Source: Burkholderiales bacterium | GTDB taxonomy: Bacteria; Pseudomonadota; Gammaproteobacteria; Burkholderiales; Usitatibacteraceae | Direction of reading: 5' to 3' | Length of the DNA: 64,000 nucleotides | Assembly (NCBI GenBank): GCA_025359985.1 | Contig: JANYDB010000048.1 | Span: forward strand, 1 to 64,000 | Shown: positions 46,743 through 56,131 of the stretch, one piece after another | Layout of the letters: every line of letters starts with the position of its first letter | Position numbering within the stretch: the stretch's first letter is position 1 | Program-made: the position numbers and the translations under genes | Notes under the pieces: model-generated | The model's database searches: none | What the model saw: only the letters and a program-made list of their open reading frames with translations | What the model was told of the DNA's origin: nothing

Positions 46743-46800
46743 AAACACCAGCGCTGATGCGGTCTTTGGAGCAAAAATTCTTCAAGATGCCCGCCGATGA
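46743..46800 (+). promoter_or_regulatory. Shared upstream element C, copy 1 (candidate ECF promoter)
   Basis: Aligns ungapped over 58 bases to 50704-50761; AAACACCAGC and TTGGAGCAAAAAT are identical in both. GGAGCA followed by a 14-base spacer and a G/C-rich block resembles an ECF -35/-10 layout. It lies about 50-100 bases upstream of the start codon of the RCC1 gene. Confidence 0.45.
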
Positions 46801-46844
46801 TGGGGTTTCAAAAACGAATAGACAACATCAAACGGAGCGTGATC

Positions 46845-49800
46845 ATGGACCAGCAGCACTATCAGCAGCAATGTCAGCAGCACAATCAGCTACACCAGCC
46901 AGAACGGGAATTCGCGGCATCGAGTGCGGATAGGGATTTATCGAGCCGCTTGCCAACCTGGCTTGCTGTAGTTCGTAGCGCCTTATTTACCGCTACTTTT
47001 GCCTTTACTTTTACCGCGCTCATGCCGTCATTGGCGAATGCCCAGGCTAGCATCGCTTTCGGGGTACAGCAGGTGTCAGCGGGCAGCGCTCATAGCTGCG
47101 CGATTACCGAGCAGGGTGGCGTGAAATGCTGGGGCAGTAACAGCTTCGGCCAATTAGGCGATGGCGGTACGGCAAGCCACAGTATTCAGGCGGATGTGAG
47201 TGGTCTTGCATCGGGTGTGGCGGCGCTTGCATTGGGTGGTGTTCACAGTTGTGCGTTGACCACCAGCGGCAGTGTTAAGTGTTGGGGCAGTAATAGTAGT
47301 GGCCAGCTCGGTGATGGTTCCAATGCTCAGCAGAACACACCGGTTAATGTCAGTGGCCTTACCAGCGGCGTGGTGGCAATTGCAGCGGGTGGCTCCTTCA
47401 CCTGTGCCGTTACCGCGACAGGTGGCGTCAAATGCTGGGGGTTTAATTCATCGGGTCAGTTGGGAGACAACACCACTACCAATCGCAACGCCCCGGTTGA
47501 TGTAATCGGACTCGCATCAGGCGTCGCCACGATTGCGCTTGGCAGTGATCATAGCTGTGCGCTCACTAAAACCGGCGGCGTAAAGTGTTGGGGCCTTAAC
47601 AACAGTGGGCAGTTGGGTGATAACACGCTGGTACAGCGTAATACTGGCGTTGATGTCAGCGGCTTAAATGTTGGCGTGGCCGCGCTGGCCGCGGGCGGTT
47701 CACACACCTGTGCTGTTACCGGAAGCGGCGGCGTTAAATGCTGGGGGGACAATACCTCAGGTGATGTCGGTGATAACACCGCAGCGCAGCGCAGCGCGCC
47801 GGTTGATGTCACTGGATTGAGCTCTGGGGTGGCAGCGATTGCGCTGGGTTCATTTCATAGTTGTGCGCTGACTACAGCGGGCGGGGTTAAATGTTGGGGC
47901 ATGAATAGCGCCGGGCAAATCGGCGACGCCAGCACCAACCAGCGCAACAGTCCAGCAGATGTGATTGGCTTTAATATAAAAGTAGCCACGCTGACTGCAG
48001 GTAATAACCATACTTGTGCGGTGACCAGTGGCGGCAGTCTCAAGTGCTGGGGCAGCAATAGTAGTGGTCAGCTTGGTGACAATACGTTGGTTAATCGCGC
48101 CACGCTCATCGGTGTTAATGGCTTGTCATTCGATGTGGCGGCCATGGGCCTGGGATGGAGCACCACTTGTGCGGTGGATACCGGCGCAGGTCTCAAGTGC
48201 TGGGGAAGAAATGATTACGGCCAAATTGGCGATGGCACCCGTGGCGAAAGTCTTTACCGAATTAAACCGGTCGGTGTAGTCGGTTTGAGTGTGGGTGCGG
48301 TAGCAGTAAAGGGTGGTGAATTTCATACTTGTTCGCTGACCACGAGCGGCGGCGTGAAATGCTGGGGCAGCGACAACTACGGCTATCTCGGTGACGGTAC
48401 TTTTAACGACAGCTTTGTGCCGGTGGACGTGGTGGGCCTCACCTCAGGTGCGATGGCAGTGGTCAATGGCCGCTTTCATAGCTGTGCGCTCACCATGGGC
48501 GGCGGGGTCAAATGCTGGGGTGATAATTTTTACGGACAGCTTGGCAATAACACCACGACGTATACCAATTTGGCAGTCAATGTGGTCGGCTTGAGTACGG
48601 GTGTGATCGCAATTGGCGGTGGTGATTACCACTCCTGTGCGTTGCTTGCGGGCGGTACGGTGAAATGTTGGGGATCCAATAGCAACGGTGAGTTGGGCGT
48701 TGCTGGCGGCGTGGACAGCTTGATTCCTGTTACGGTCACCGGCCTCAGCGCGGGTGTAACCGCGATTGCCGTCAGTGGTGGGCATGCTTGTGCGCTCACT
48801 GCTTTAGGGGGCGTGAAATGCTGGGGCAGTGGCGGGAGCGGTGCCCTTGGTGACGGCGATGCTACCGGCGGCGGCCATGCGGCACCACTCGATGTGGTCG
48901 GTTTGACTTCAGGGGTCATCGCCATTGCGGCGGGCACCGCTAACACCTGTGCAGTGACGACCGCTGGTGCATTGAAGTGCTGGGGTTTCAATGTGGAAGG
49001 CGAATTGGGTGACAACACGATTGTTACGCGTAATGTACCAACCGATGTGGTGGGTTTGAATGCGGGTGTCGCTGACGTAGCAATTGGCAAGAGTCACACC
49101 TGCGCACGACTTATCGGTGGTGGTCTTAAATGCTGGGGTGAAAATGCATTGGGCGAGATTGGTGACAATACCTCGACCCAGGACGATATTAACGCCAACA
49201 ATCAACTGAGCGAGCAGCGCAATAAGCCGGTGTACGCATTTGGCTATGCAACCCGTCCGGTGCTGACCTCATCTGCTAACCCCGCACCGCCGAATCAAAC
49301 CATTATCTACACTGTTACGGTGAGCGGTAATAACCCCACCGGCACGGTAGCATTTAAAGCGAACGGCGTGACGCTATCTGGCTGTAGCGCTTTAGCAATT
49401 GTCAATGGCGTCGCGAGCTGTGCGACTCCGTTTGCAACCATCGGTCCGCGCATCATTACCGTGACCTATAGTGGCGATAATTACAACGCCAGCAGCCTGG
49501 GTGCATTAGCTGCGGGCCAGGTTGTCACCGCAGCCGCATTGATCAGAAATGTTGGTATCGATATTGATGGTAATGGCAAAAGTCAGCTCATCGTGCGCTC
49601 AGCCAGTGCGCAAACCCAGGCGGGCCGCCTGGTGGCCAATCAGTTTCAATTCACCGCACTGCCTGATCCAGGTGCAAGCTTTCGCATGATCGGTGTAGGT
49701 GATTTTGACAACAACGGTAAACACGATCTTGCTTATCAGGACATCACACAAGGTGAGTTTGGTGATGTCTCGGTGTGGCCTGATTTTGCCGGTACTGGCG

Positions 49801-50528
49801 CGCAATTTTCCCGCAAGGTAAAGCTGGCGTGGATCGTGCAGGCGGTTGCCGATCTGGACGGTGATGGTTTCGACGATATGGTGTTTCGCTTTACCGGCGA
49901 CGATGGCATCCCGAACGACACCGGTGTTTCTTATATCTGGTTCATGAACGGCAGCGCCGTGAATCAAGTCCGCAAACGCGGCGGCGCACCGCTCAACTGG
50001 ACGTTAGTCGGCGCGATCGACATCAACAATGATGGCGCTGCTGATATGGTTTACATAAGCCCGGGCAATCAGATCCGGGTGTTAATGGCGACACCCGCCC
50101 GAACCTGTGCAAATTTATCGGCAGGCAATCTGGCAGGCGGCTATCAAGCGCTGAAGGTGGCTGATTTCACCGGCACCGGACGTGGCGATATTCTGGCGCG
50201 AAATGCAGCGAGCGGCGCCGCATTTTTGCTCAATCTCGACGCAACCTTAGCCACGCTACCCGCACCCACTGCCAATCCGGATGATCCGAATGCGTCGTGC
50301 ACCGCGACCAGCCAAGTGGTAACCACCACCACCATTCTGCTGCCGACAGTTGACCCCACCTGGCAGTTCTATGCATCAGGGGATTTCAACGGTGACGGCT
50401 ATTTCGACATCGTCTGGAAGCAGCCAAATGGCACGCTGACGCTATGGTTAATGAATGCCAATGGGGTGCCGACAGTGATCAATAACGCCGGCACAGCACC
50501 TGCAGGTTTCATCGCGGTGCAGCCGTAA
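46845..50528 (+). CDS. Exported RCC1-repeat protein with Ig-like and FG-GAP domains
   Basis: About 1227 residues. A Gln/His-rich N-terminus precedes a signal helix ending in MPSLANAQA. Fourteen RCC1-type repeats follow (residues about 70-790, about 51 residues each), every one with the pattern CAxT...GGxKCWGxNxxGQLGD; fourteen equals two seven-bladed propellers. Each blade has two Cys, so disulfides are likely outside the cytoplasm. Next come an Ig-like Big_3-type domain (VSGNNPTGTVAFKANGVTL) and six FG-GAP/VCBS repeats with acidic loops (DIDGNGKSQL, DFNGDGYFDI). The start at 46845 has GGAG upstream. Ligand unknown; a surface adhesion or sensing role is an inference. Confidence 0.85.
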   Translation: MDQQHYQQQCQQHNQLHQPEREFAASSADRDLSSRLPTWLAVVRSALFTATFAFTFTALMPSLANAQASIAFGVQQVSAGSAHSCAITEQGGVKCWGSNSFGQLGDGGTASHSIQADVSGLASGVAALALGGVHSCALTTSGSVKCWGSNSSGQLGDGSNAQQNTPVNVSGLTSGVVAIAAGGSFTCAVTATGGVKCWGFNSSGQLGDNTTTNRNAPVDVIGLASGVATIALGSDHSCALTKTGGVKCWGLNNSGQLGDNTLVQRNTGVDVSGLNVGVAALAAGGSHTCAVTGSGGVKCWGDNTSGDVGDNTAAQRSAPVDVTGLSSGVAAIALGSFHSCALTTAGGVKCWGMNSAGQIGDASTNQRNSPADVIGFNIKVATLTAGNNHTCAVTSGGSLKCWGSNSSGQLGDNTLVNRATLIGVNGLSFDVAAMGLGWSTTCAVDTGAGLKCWGRNDYGQIGDGTRGESLYRIKPVGVVGLSVGAVAVKGGEFHTCSLTTSGGVKCWGSDNYGYLGDGTFNDSFVPVDVVGLTSGAMAVVNGRFHSCALTMGGGVKCWGDNFYGQLGNNTTTYTNLAVNVVGLSTGVIAIGGGDYHSCALLAGGTVKCWGSNSNGELGVAGGVDSLIPVTVTGLSAGVTAIAVSGGHACALTALGGVKCWGSGGSGALGDGDATGGGHAAPLDVVGLTSGVIAIAAGTANTCAVTTAGALKCWGFNVEGELGDNTIVTRNVPTDVVGLNAGVADVAIGKSHTCARLIGGGLKCWGENALGEIGDNTSTQDDINANNQLSEQRNKPVYAFGYATRPVLTSSANPAPPNQTIIYTVTVSGNNPTGTVAFKANGVTLSGCSALAIVNGVASCATPFATIGPRIITVTYSGDNYNASSLGALAAGQVVTAAALIRNVGIDIDGNGKSQLIVRSASAQTQAGRLVANQFQFTALPDPGASFRMIGVGDFDNNGKHDLAYQDITQGEFGDVSVWPDFAGTGAQFSRKVKLAWIVQAVADLDGDGFDDMVFRFTGDDGIPNDTGVSYIWFMNGSAVNQVRKRGGAPLNWTLVGAIDINNDGAADMVYISPGNQIRVLMATPARTCANLSAGNLAGGYQALKVADFTGTGRGDILARNAASGAAFLLNLDATLATLPAPTANPDDPNASCTATSQVVTTTTILLPTVDPTWQFYASGDFNGDGYFDIVWKQPNGTLTLWLMNANGVPTVINNAGTAPAGFIAVQP

Positions 50529-50703
50529 AAATCAGAGGGGGCGCTGGAAAGAATGCCGAATAGCACCTCCCCCAATCGCGGTATGTCACAACCTGACTCA
50601 AGATATTTGGCCGCTTTTGATGAGCGCATACGTTTGTATAAACAGGAAAAGCATTTTGTTTTAGGCGATTTACGGGCAGAACAATAGTTTCAATATTGAA
50701 ATG
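50529..50703. other. Gap before shared element C copy 2
   Basis: No gene recognised. A 14-base palindrome, TTTCAATATTGAAA (50688-50701), lies just before the shared element, in the position where CCTAATTAGG stands before copy 1; a regulator may bind there. Confidence 0.35.
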
Positions 50704-50761
50704 AAACACCAGCAAAGACGGGACTCTTGGAGCAAAAATGTCTCAAAACGTCCGCCAATGC
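50704..50761 (+). promoter_or_regulatory. Shared upstream element C, copy 2 (candidate ECF promoter)
   Basis: Second copy of the element at 46743-46800. Here GGAGCA is followed after 14 bases by CGTC, a typical ECF -10 core. It lies about 115 bases before the ATG at 50877. Confidence 0.45.
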
Positions 50762-50876
50762 GGGTGGTTAAATTCTGTCAAAACTCGAATCGCCGTAGAC
50801 AGAAAATTTGAATCAACCCATACCGAGCCAACATCAACATGATCACCAACGTCAACATTTTTACTCAGGGGGCAAC

Positions 50877-51530
50877 ATGATTACCAACACATTTATCACG
50901 ACTTCAATGAATGCTTTTAATATTAAACGCCATAGGTCAGTTGTGACCGTGTTGACTACCACCATCATGGCTGCTCTCACCATTTCGGCATCAAGCGCGT
51001 CTTACGCACAACTGATCGGGGTGGGTAATACAACCGTCAATTTAACCATTCCTGTCTCTTTCACCGGTGTGCCTACCAATGTCAGCACGGCATTTTTGGA
51101 CTGTATGTTTCAAAATTCTGCCGTTACCACGACAGGTAATGGATTTTCTGGCGGTGGACCCGCAACTGTTGTGCCCATCTCTGTTTCATCTGGGCAAACA
51201 GTTACAAATGGTGTGTTGCGCGCGCCTCTCACCGTATCGACGACACGTACGACTCAGATTCAGCAAAACGTCGTTATCAATGCCCTTTTTATCGGCGCAA
51301 GACCCGATATCGCAACCTGTGCACTGACGCTTAAAACTGGCCAGCAAGGGCCTGTCAACATTTATTCAAAGTCAGACGCAAAATGTACGAAGCCTGTTAC
51401 CACCAACACGATCTCTCCCTATATGTGTGTGAACGAAACTTTCGGCAATGCAAATGGAGCCTGGGTTTTTAGTGCCGGAGCATATGGTCTGGACCCACAA
51501 ATCAAGATCAGCATGGATCTCACATACTGA
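50877..51530 (+). CDS. Small exported protein of unknown function
   Basis: 217 residues with a long N-terminal signal segment (VVTVLTTTIMAALTISASSA ending in SYAQ) and a mature domain of beta-rich composition: TTVNLTIPVSFTGVPTNVST, AFLDCMFQNSAV, and four Cys that could form two disulfides. The ATG at 50877 has AGGGGGC upstream; a TTG at 50808 would add a His/Gln-rich stretch. The family was not recognised. It shares an upstream element with the RCC1 gene, which suggests joint control. Confidence 0.7.
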   Translation: MITNTFITTSMNAFNIKRHRSVVTVLTTTIMAALTISASSASYAQLIGVGNTTVNLTIPVSFTGVPTNVSTAFLDCMFQNSAVTTTGNGFSGGGPATVVPISVSSGQTVTNGVLRAPLTVSTTRTTQIQQNVVINALFIGARPDIATCALTLKTGQQGPVNIYSKSDAKCTKPVTTNTISPYMCVNETFGNANGAWVFSAGAYGLDPQIKISMDLTY

Positions 51531-51689
51531 TCCACATCTGAGTTCTTCGTATCGTCTTAAATAGAATGTGCACCCGCCATCACGGCGCGGTGCAGTGGGG
51601 AACGCTGTGGGTCAAACCAGGATGAGACATCAATTTAAATTTGGGTGCGCGCGTGTCGGGTGTGTGCGTGACATGTGCGCGAGCCAGCC

Positions 51690-54600
51690 ATGAATAGGCT
51701 CGCTTGCCCTGTGGGATTTGTTATTGCGTCCAGGTTGCGGCGCGGTATTTTCCTACTGTCGGCAATAGCGGGGCTCGCATGCACTAACGCGCTGTGGGCG
51801 CAGCCCGCGACTGCGACCATGGCAACCCCTGCGTTATCGTTAAGCAACGCGTTCGGCGATTCAAACAAAACTATTTCAATGCCTGCGCTGTCGCTAACGA
51901 ATGCGTTCGGCGATAGTATTAAAACGATTGCAACACCTGCGCTATCGCTCACCAATTCTTTCGGCGATGCGACCAAGATGATTTCAATGCCTGCCCTAGC
52001 GCTCTCCAACGCGTTTGCGGGCGTCATGAAAGATGTTTTATTGCCGCCACTTCAGTTGACAGCGGCAGGTATTGATACCACGGCTTCTCATTTGCCACCT
52101 ACGACAACAACACCCAACATACCGGTCGCACCCGGCAATTTTTCAGCAACGCTGGTGCGTGTCACAGGCACAGCAGCTAACAATTCCGTTAATCCGTTCG
52201 AACCCTCAGGGCTTGAAGTGGCGGTTAATGTCGCATTGGGTCGCAGCGTGACTGGAGCTAACTTAACGCCATCGCAAATTGTGGCGCTGGCGCCGATTGG
52301 CGGCTTCGGGGTGGGTGGTAGTAGTGGCAACAACAGCCGCCGCACGCTGACGATTACGTCCGGTACATTACAATCGGCGCAGCTGGGCAAAACATTTAAA
52401 CCGTTGATGGTGCAAGTTAAGCTGGGCAACGGTTCTGCTGCAGTGCGGGTGCCGGTCACCTTTACCTTGCCTGTCACAGGCGCAACTGCCAGCCTGGGCC
52501 CGCGCCGCGTGATTCTGCCGGTGCTGACCGATAGCAACGGTGTGGCGACATTGCCGGATCTGATTGCTATTGGCCAGGCCGGTGCGTTTCGAGTGTTGGT
52601 TTCCACCCCGGCATCAACTGCGCCGGTGTACTTTGAGTTGAGCAATACGCCAGACGGTGCGCCCACTTTGCGGCTGCTGGCTGGTAGCCCGCAGAGCGCG
52701 ATTATTAATACTGATTTCGTTACTGCACTCAGAGTGCGTGTGACAGATACCGCCAATAATCCGGTGATGAATGTCGACGTAAAATTTACGACGCCATCTT
52801 CACCAGCAGCGGCAACCGCAACATTTGCGGGCATGTCGGGTGCAACCTTCGTGACCGATGCGAGCGGTGTGGCGACAACATCGTTATTGCATGCGGGCAG
52901 TGTGATCGGCGCTTATGCAGTGTCTGCCTCCATCGTGGGCGGCGTAGCGCCCGTCAGTTTTAATTTCACTAATACGGCAGGTGCTCCCGCCAGTATCGAA
53001 ATCGATTCTTCTACCGTATCGGGCACACCGCAGTCCACCGTTGTAGCCGCACGATTTGCCAACGCGCTGCGGGTTTTGGTGCGGGACGTGGCGGGCAATC
53101 CTGTGCCCAATACCGTCGTTAGCTACATAGCACCTGCCAGCGGCGCATCCCTGCAATTGAGCGCTGGTAATACGGTGCGTATGAGTACGGGGGCCGACGG
53201 TATTGCTTCGCTGCCTAACGCCACTGCCAATAATATTGCAGGTAGCTATAACGTCATGGCTACCGTATCCGGAGTAACGGCAGGGGTTGCGTTTGCATTA
53301 ACCAATCGGGCCGATGTGCCCGCGACGATTGATGCAACCAGCGGCACGCCGCAATCAGCGCGCATTGGTGAGCTGTTTCAGACGCCGATGACCGCCACCG
53401 TACGTGATCGTTTTAATAACCGGTTGGCGGGTGTGGCCGTCAGCTTTAGAGTGACCCCATTGACGGGGCAGCTTGCACAAGGCAATTTTAGTGGCGCTAA
53501 CATTGTGATCGTCAACACCGATAGCATGGGTGTGGCGAACGCTCCCGCATTCCGCGCCAATACCGCGCTCGGCATGCACGAAGTACTCGCAACGGTCACC
53601 AGCATTGGCATACCGGCACACTTTTCGTTTACCAATATTGTCGGTGTGCCCGCTTTGATAGTGGCCGATGGCGGTGACAATCAGGCGGCTATCATCAACA
53701 CTAGCTTTAGCGCCGGTCTGGCGGTGAAAGTATTTGATGCTCAGCGTAACTTAGTGCCCGGTGTGGTGGTTACTTTCACCGCGCCACCGATGAGTGCGTC
53801 AGCAATATTTGGCACCAGCTCTGGCACCAACACTAATGTTACCCGCGTAACCACCGATGAAAATGGTCGCGCGGTGTCCCCGATGCCGGTCGCCAATGGC
53901 AGCCCAAATCTTTATTATGTTGAAGCCAGCTTTGCAGGCGGTGCCGCACCAGCTAGATTTCTTCTGACCAATTTGCCGCAGCCGATGCCCACCATCCTCC
54001 TTGGCAGTGGTAGTGGGCAAAGCGCGGCGGTGAGCACCCGTTACGCGATTCCATTGTCAGTGACGGTGCGTCAGTCCAACGGTTCACCCGCATTAAATAT
54101 ATCTGTGAGCTTCACTGCCCCCGCCAGCGGACCTGGGGTGGCATTTGGTGGCGTGGGCGGCGCGCCGAATGTGACCGTGCTTACCGATGGCTCGGGTGTT
54201 GCCACCGCACCGACTGCATTTGCCAATGCCCTGGCTGGATCGTTTGTTGTCACCGCAACGGCCGTTAATATTGGCAGCGTGAATTTCAATCTCACCAATA
54301 CCTCGTTGCCGATTCCGGCGAGTGTTGCCATTTATTCAGGTAGTGGGCAAACCACAAATACAAACACGTTGTTTGGACAACCAATGCAGGCGATTGTTCG
54401 CAATGCGGCTAATGCGCCTGTGGCTGGCGTGACGGTGTCGTTCATCGCGCCGGGCAGTGGCGCATCAGGGCTCTTCGGATTGGTGCTCGGTGGCAATGGT
54501 GTTACCGATGCTGCCGGCATTGCCACCGCGCCCAGTTTTGCCGCCAACAGCATTACCGGAACATATACCGTGGTGGCCAGCGTGATGGGTCTTGCCACTC

Positions 54601-55604
54601 CAGCTAATTTTATAATGACCAATGGTGTGGTGGCAGGCCTGCCCGCGAGCGTGTCCGTTTTTGCGGGGAATGGTCAATTTGCAAAAGTGAACACGGCCTA
54701 CGCGACCACGATGAAAGCAATCGTGCGTGACGCCAGCAATAATCCGATATCCGGTGTGACCGTCATATTTACGGCCCCATCAAGTGGGGCGTCGGGCATC
54801 TTTAGTGCGAACGGTATTTTTGGAACGCTCAATACGTTTGCGACCACCGATGCTGCGGGTGTTGCAACTATTCCAGCCTCTTTTTACGCTAACGCGATCA
54901 CAGGCTCGTTTGATGTTGTTGCGACCGTTGCGGGCATTGCGACTCCCGCCTTTTTCAATCTGACGAATCAAGTTGGAACTGCTCTTATTACCTTGTCAAT
55001 TGTGAGCGGCAACAATCAAACGCAGACTGAGTTTGGATCTTTCTCGTGCTTGAAAGTGTTGGTAACGAATACCGCGTTGATGGTGGCTGTGCCTGAATTC
55101 GATGTGATTTTCAGCGCGCCGACAGCCCTTGGAATTTTTAGTGGCATCGGTGCACAAACGATCACGGTGAAATCGGATGGATCCGGTGTGGCTTCTGTAT
55201 GCGACCTGACGGCAGACAGGAATGTGGGCGCTTATGTGGTCTCAGTGTCCACTCCGGCCACGGTCCAGGTATTAAATTTTAATGAGGTCGTGACAGCGGG
55301 AACGGGCGACCTTTCATTAAATTTTTTAGCGGGGGGCAGCCTGTTTTCTGGTGGTGGAGCGAGCGTCAGTTTGGTGAATAACTGGAGCAACCCAGTCTCC
55401 GGGCTTACCGTGAGCTTTGGCTCATCACCTGGGATGTCGGGTTGCCGATTTACTGGCAACACGCTATCGGCCACTGCGGTAACCAATGCAGCAGGACAAG
55501 CGGGAGCGTCGTTCAGATGTAGTGAGGCCGGGCCGCACGGCTTTAGTGTCTCTATTCTGGGCGGACGGTTTTTTGAAAGTACAACAGCCTCTATCGGGCC
55601 ATAG
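51690..55604 (+). CDS. Large exported protein with Big-1/Ig-like repeats
   Basis: About 1304 residues. A signal peptide (FLLSAIAGLACTNALWAQP) is followed by three and a half copies of an 18-residue repeat, PALSLTNAFGDSIKTI (51825-52024). Then come nine to ten Ig-like repeats of about 100 residues, each opening like GTPQSARIGELFQTPMTATV and ending in ...FTLTNxxGxP, the Big_1/invasin-type pattern. The last repeats carry extra Cys. The ATG at 51690 is preferred to the GTG at 51675. Such proteins are usually surface-exposed adhesins. A partner barrel gene follows 0.5 kb downstream, after a short gene. No C-terminal beta-barrel or sorting motif is visible in the protein itself. Confidence 0.85.
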   Translation: MNRLACPVGFVIASRLRRGIFLLSAIAGLACTNALWAQPATATMATPALSLSNAFGDSNKTISMPALSLTNAFGDSIKTIATPALSLTNSFGDATKMISMPALALSNAFAGVMKDVLLPPLQLTAAGIDTTASHLPPTTTTPNIPVAPGNFSATLVRVTGTAANNSVNPFEPSGLEVAVNVALGRSVTGANLTPSQIVALAPIGGFGVGGSSGNNSRRTLTITSGTLQSAQLGKTFKPLMVQVKLGNGSAAVRVPVTFTLPVTGATASLGPRRVILPVLTDSNGVATLPDLIAIGQAGAFRVLVSTPASTAPVYFELSNTPDGAPTLRLLAGSPQSAIINTDFVTALRVRVTDTANNPVMNVDVKFTTPSSPAAATATFAGMSGATFVTDASGVATTSLLHAGSVIGAYAVSASIVGGVAPVSFNFTNTAGAPASIEIDSSTVSGTPQSTVVAARFANALRVLVRDVAGNPVPNTVVSYIAPASGASLQLSAGNTVRMSTGADGIASLPNATANNIAGSYNVMATVSGVTAGVAFALTNRADVPATIDATSGTPQSARIGELFQTPMTATVRDRFNNRLAGVAVSFRVTPLTGQLAQGNFSGANIVIVNTDSMGVANAPAFRANTALGMHEVLATVTSIGIPAHFSFTNIVGVPALIVADGGDNQAAIINTSFSAGLAVKVFDAQRNLVPGVVVTFTAPPMSASAIFGTSSGTNTNVTRVTTDENGRAVSPMPVANGSPNLYYVEASFAGGAAPARFLLTNLPQPMPTILLGSGSGQSAAVSTRYAIPLSVTVRQSNGSPALNISVSFTAPASGPGVAFGGVGGAPNVTVLTDGSGVATAPTAFANALAGSFVVTATAVNIGSVNFNLTNTSLPIPASVAIYSGSGQTTNTNTLFGQPMQAIVRNAANAPVAGVTVSFIAPGSGASGLFGLVLGGNGVTDAAGIATAPSFAANSITGTYTVVASVMGLATPANFIMTNGVVAGLPASVSVFAGNGQFAKVNTAYATTMKAIVRDASNNPISGVTVIFTAPSSGASGIFSANGIFGTLNTFATTDAAGVATIPASFYANAITGSFDVVATVAGIATPAFFNLTNQVGTALITLSIVSGNNQTQTEFGSFSCLKVLVTNTALMVAVPEFDVIFSAPTALGIFSGIGAQTITVKSDGSGVASVCDLTADRNVGAYVVSVSTPATVQVLNFNEVVTAGTGDLSLNFLAGGSLFSGGGASVSLVNNWSNPVSGLTVSFGSSPGMSGCRFTGNTLSATAVTNAAGQAGASFRCSEAGPHGFSVSILGGRFFESTTASIGP
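51825..52024 (+). repeat. 54-bp in-frame tandem repeat in the Big-1 protein gene
   Basis: Units start at 51825, 51879 and 51933, with a shortened fourth at 51987. Each encodes [TM]PALSLTNAFGDSIKTI[SA] with few changes. DNA identity between units is lower than protein identity, so the repeat is kept by selection rather than freshly copied. It forms the mature N-terminus. Confidence 0.85.
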
Positions 55605-55614
55605 CGAGATCATC

Positions 55615-56130
55615 ATGAATCGGTTGGCGTCAATTTTTTTCGTAGCGGGTTTTTCGCTATTGAGCGCGTTTCAACAGGCCCACGCCCAATTGCAATCGCG
55701 CGACTTCCGCGCTTTTAATCCTATTGCTACGCCGGCTGCACCGGCATTACGACTCAGCTCACCCCGCGCTGTGCCGCGTGAAGTGGTGGAAAAAGCGGTG
55801 CGTGATATTACTAACGCATGGAATAGTGGGCGTCTTGAAGCATATTTGGATCGTGATTTTGCCAATGGTTTTCGACTCGAAGATGTGTTTCGCTTTACGT
55901 TGCCGCGAGATGCGAAATTAACTGTGCTGAGCATTCGCAGCGTGACTGTGCTGGATCAGCAAATGCGTCCTGATAGCATCAAGCCCGATCAGCCAGCTAA
56001 CGTGATGAGCGTAGTGAGCCTGGTGAGCGCAATAGTTGAAACGCAAATTGAATTTCTCGATGGGCGCACCGGGTTTGTACGGTTGCCGGGATCAAATGAA
56101 TTCACGCTGCGTGTAACGGAAGCGTTCTGA
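55615..56130 (+). CDS. Small exported protein, NTF2-like
   Basis: 171 residues with a signal peptide (FFVAGFSLLSAFQQAHAQ). The mature part has the pattern AVRDITNAWNSGRLEAYLDR and DFANGFRLEDVFRFTLPRDA, resembling a SnoaL/NTF2-like fold in which a helix precedes a curved sheet, and ends with GRTGFVRLPGSNEFTLRVTE. It starts ten bases after the Big-1 gene and one base before the barrel gene, so the three are co-transcribed. Role unknown; a periplasmic accessory is plausible. Confidence 0.65.
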   Translation: MNRLASIFFVAGFSLLSAFQQAHAQLQSRDFRAFNPIATPAAPALRLSSPRAVPREVVEKAVRDITNAWNSGRLEAYLDRDFANGFRLEDVFRFTLPRDAKLTVLSIRSVTVLDQQMRPDSIKPDQPANVMSVVSLVSAIVETQIEFLDGRTGFVRLPGSNEFTLRVTEAF

Positions 56131-56131
56131 A

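Noticed and set aside
46797-46844. Upstream start for the RCC1 protein
   Set aside because: The ATG at 46797 has no ribosome site, whereas GGAG precedes the ATG at 46845; the extra residues belong to the shared upstream element.
52088-52834. 248-codon minus-strand frame inside the Big-1 gene
   Set aside because: Produced by the biased composition of the repeat gene; the plus-strand frame has a signal peptide and recognisable domains.
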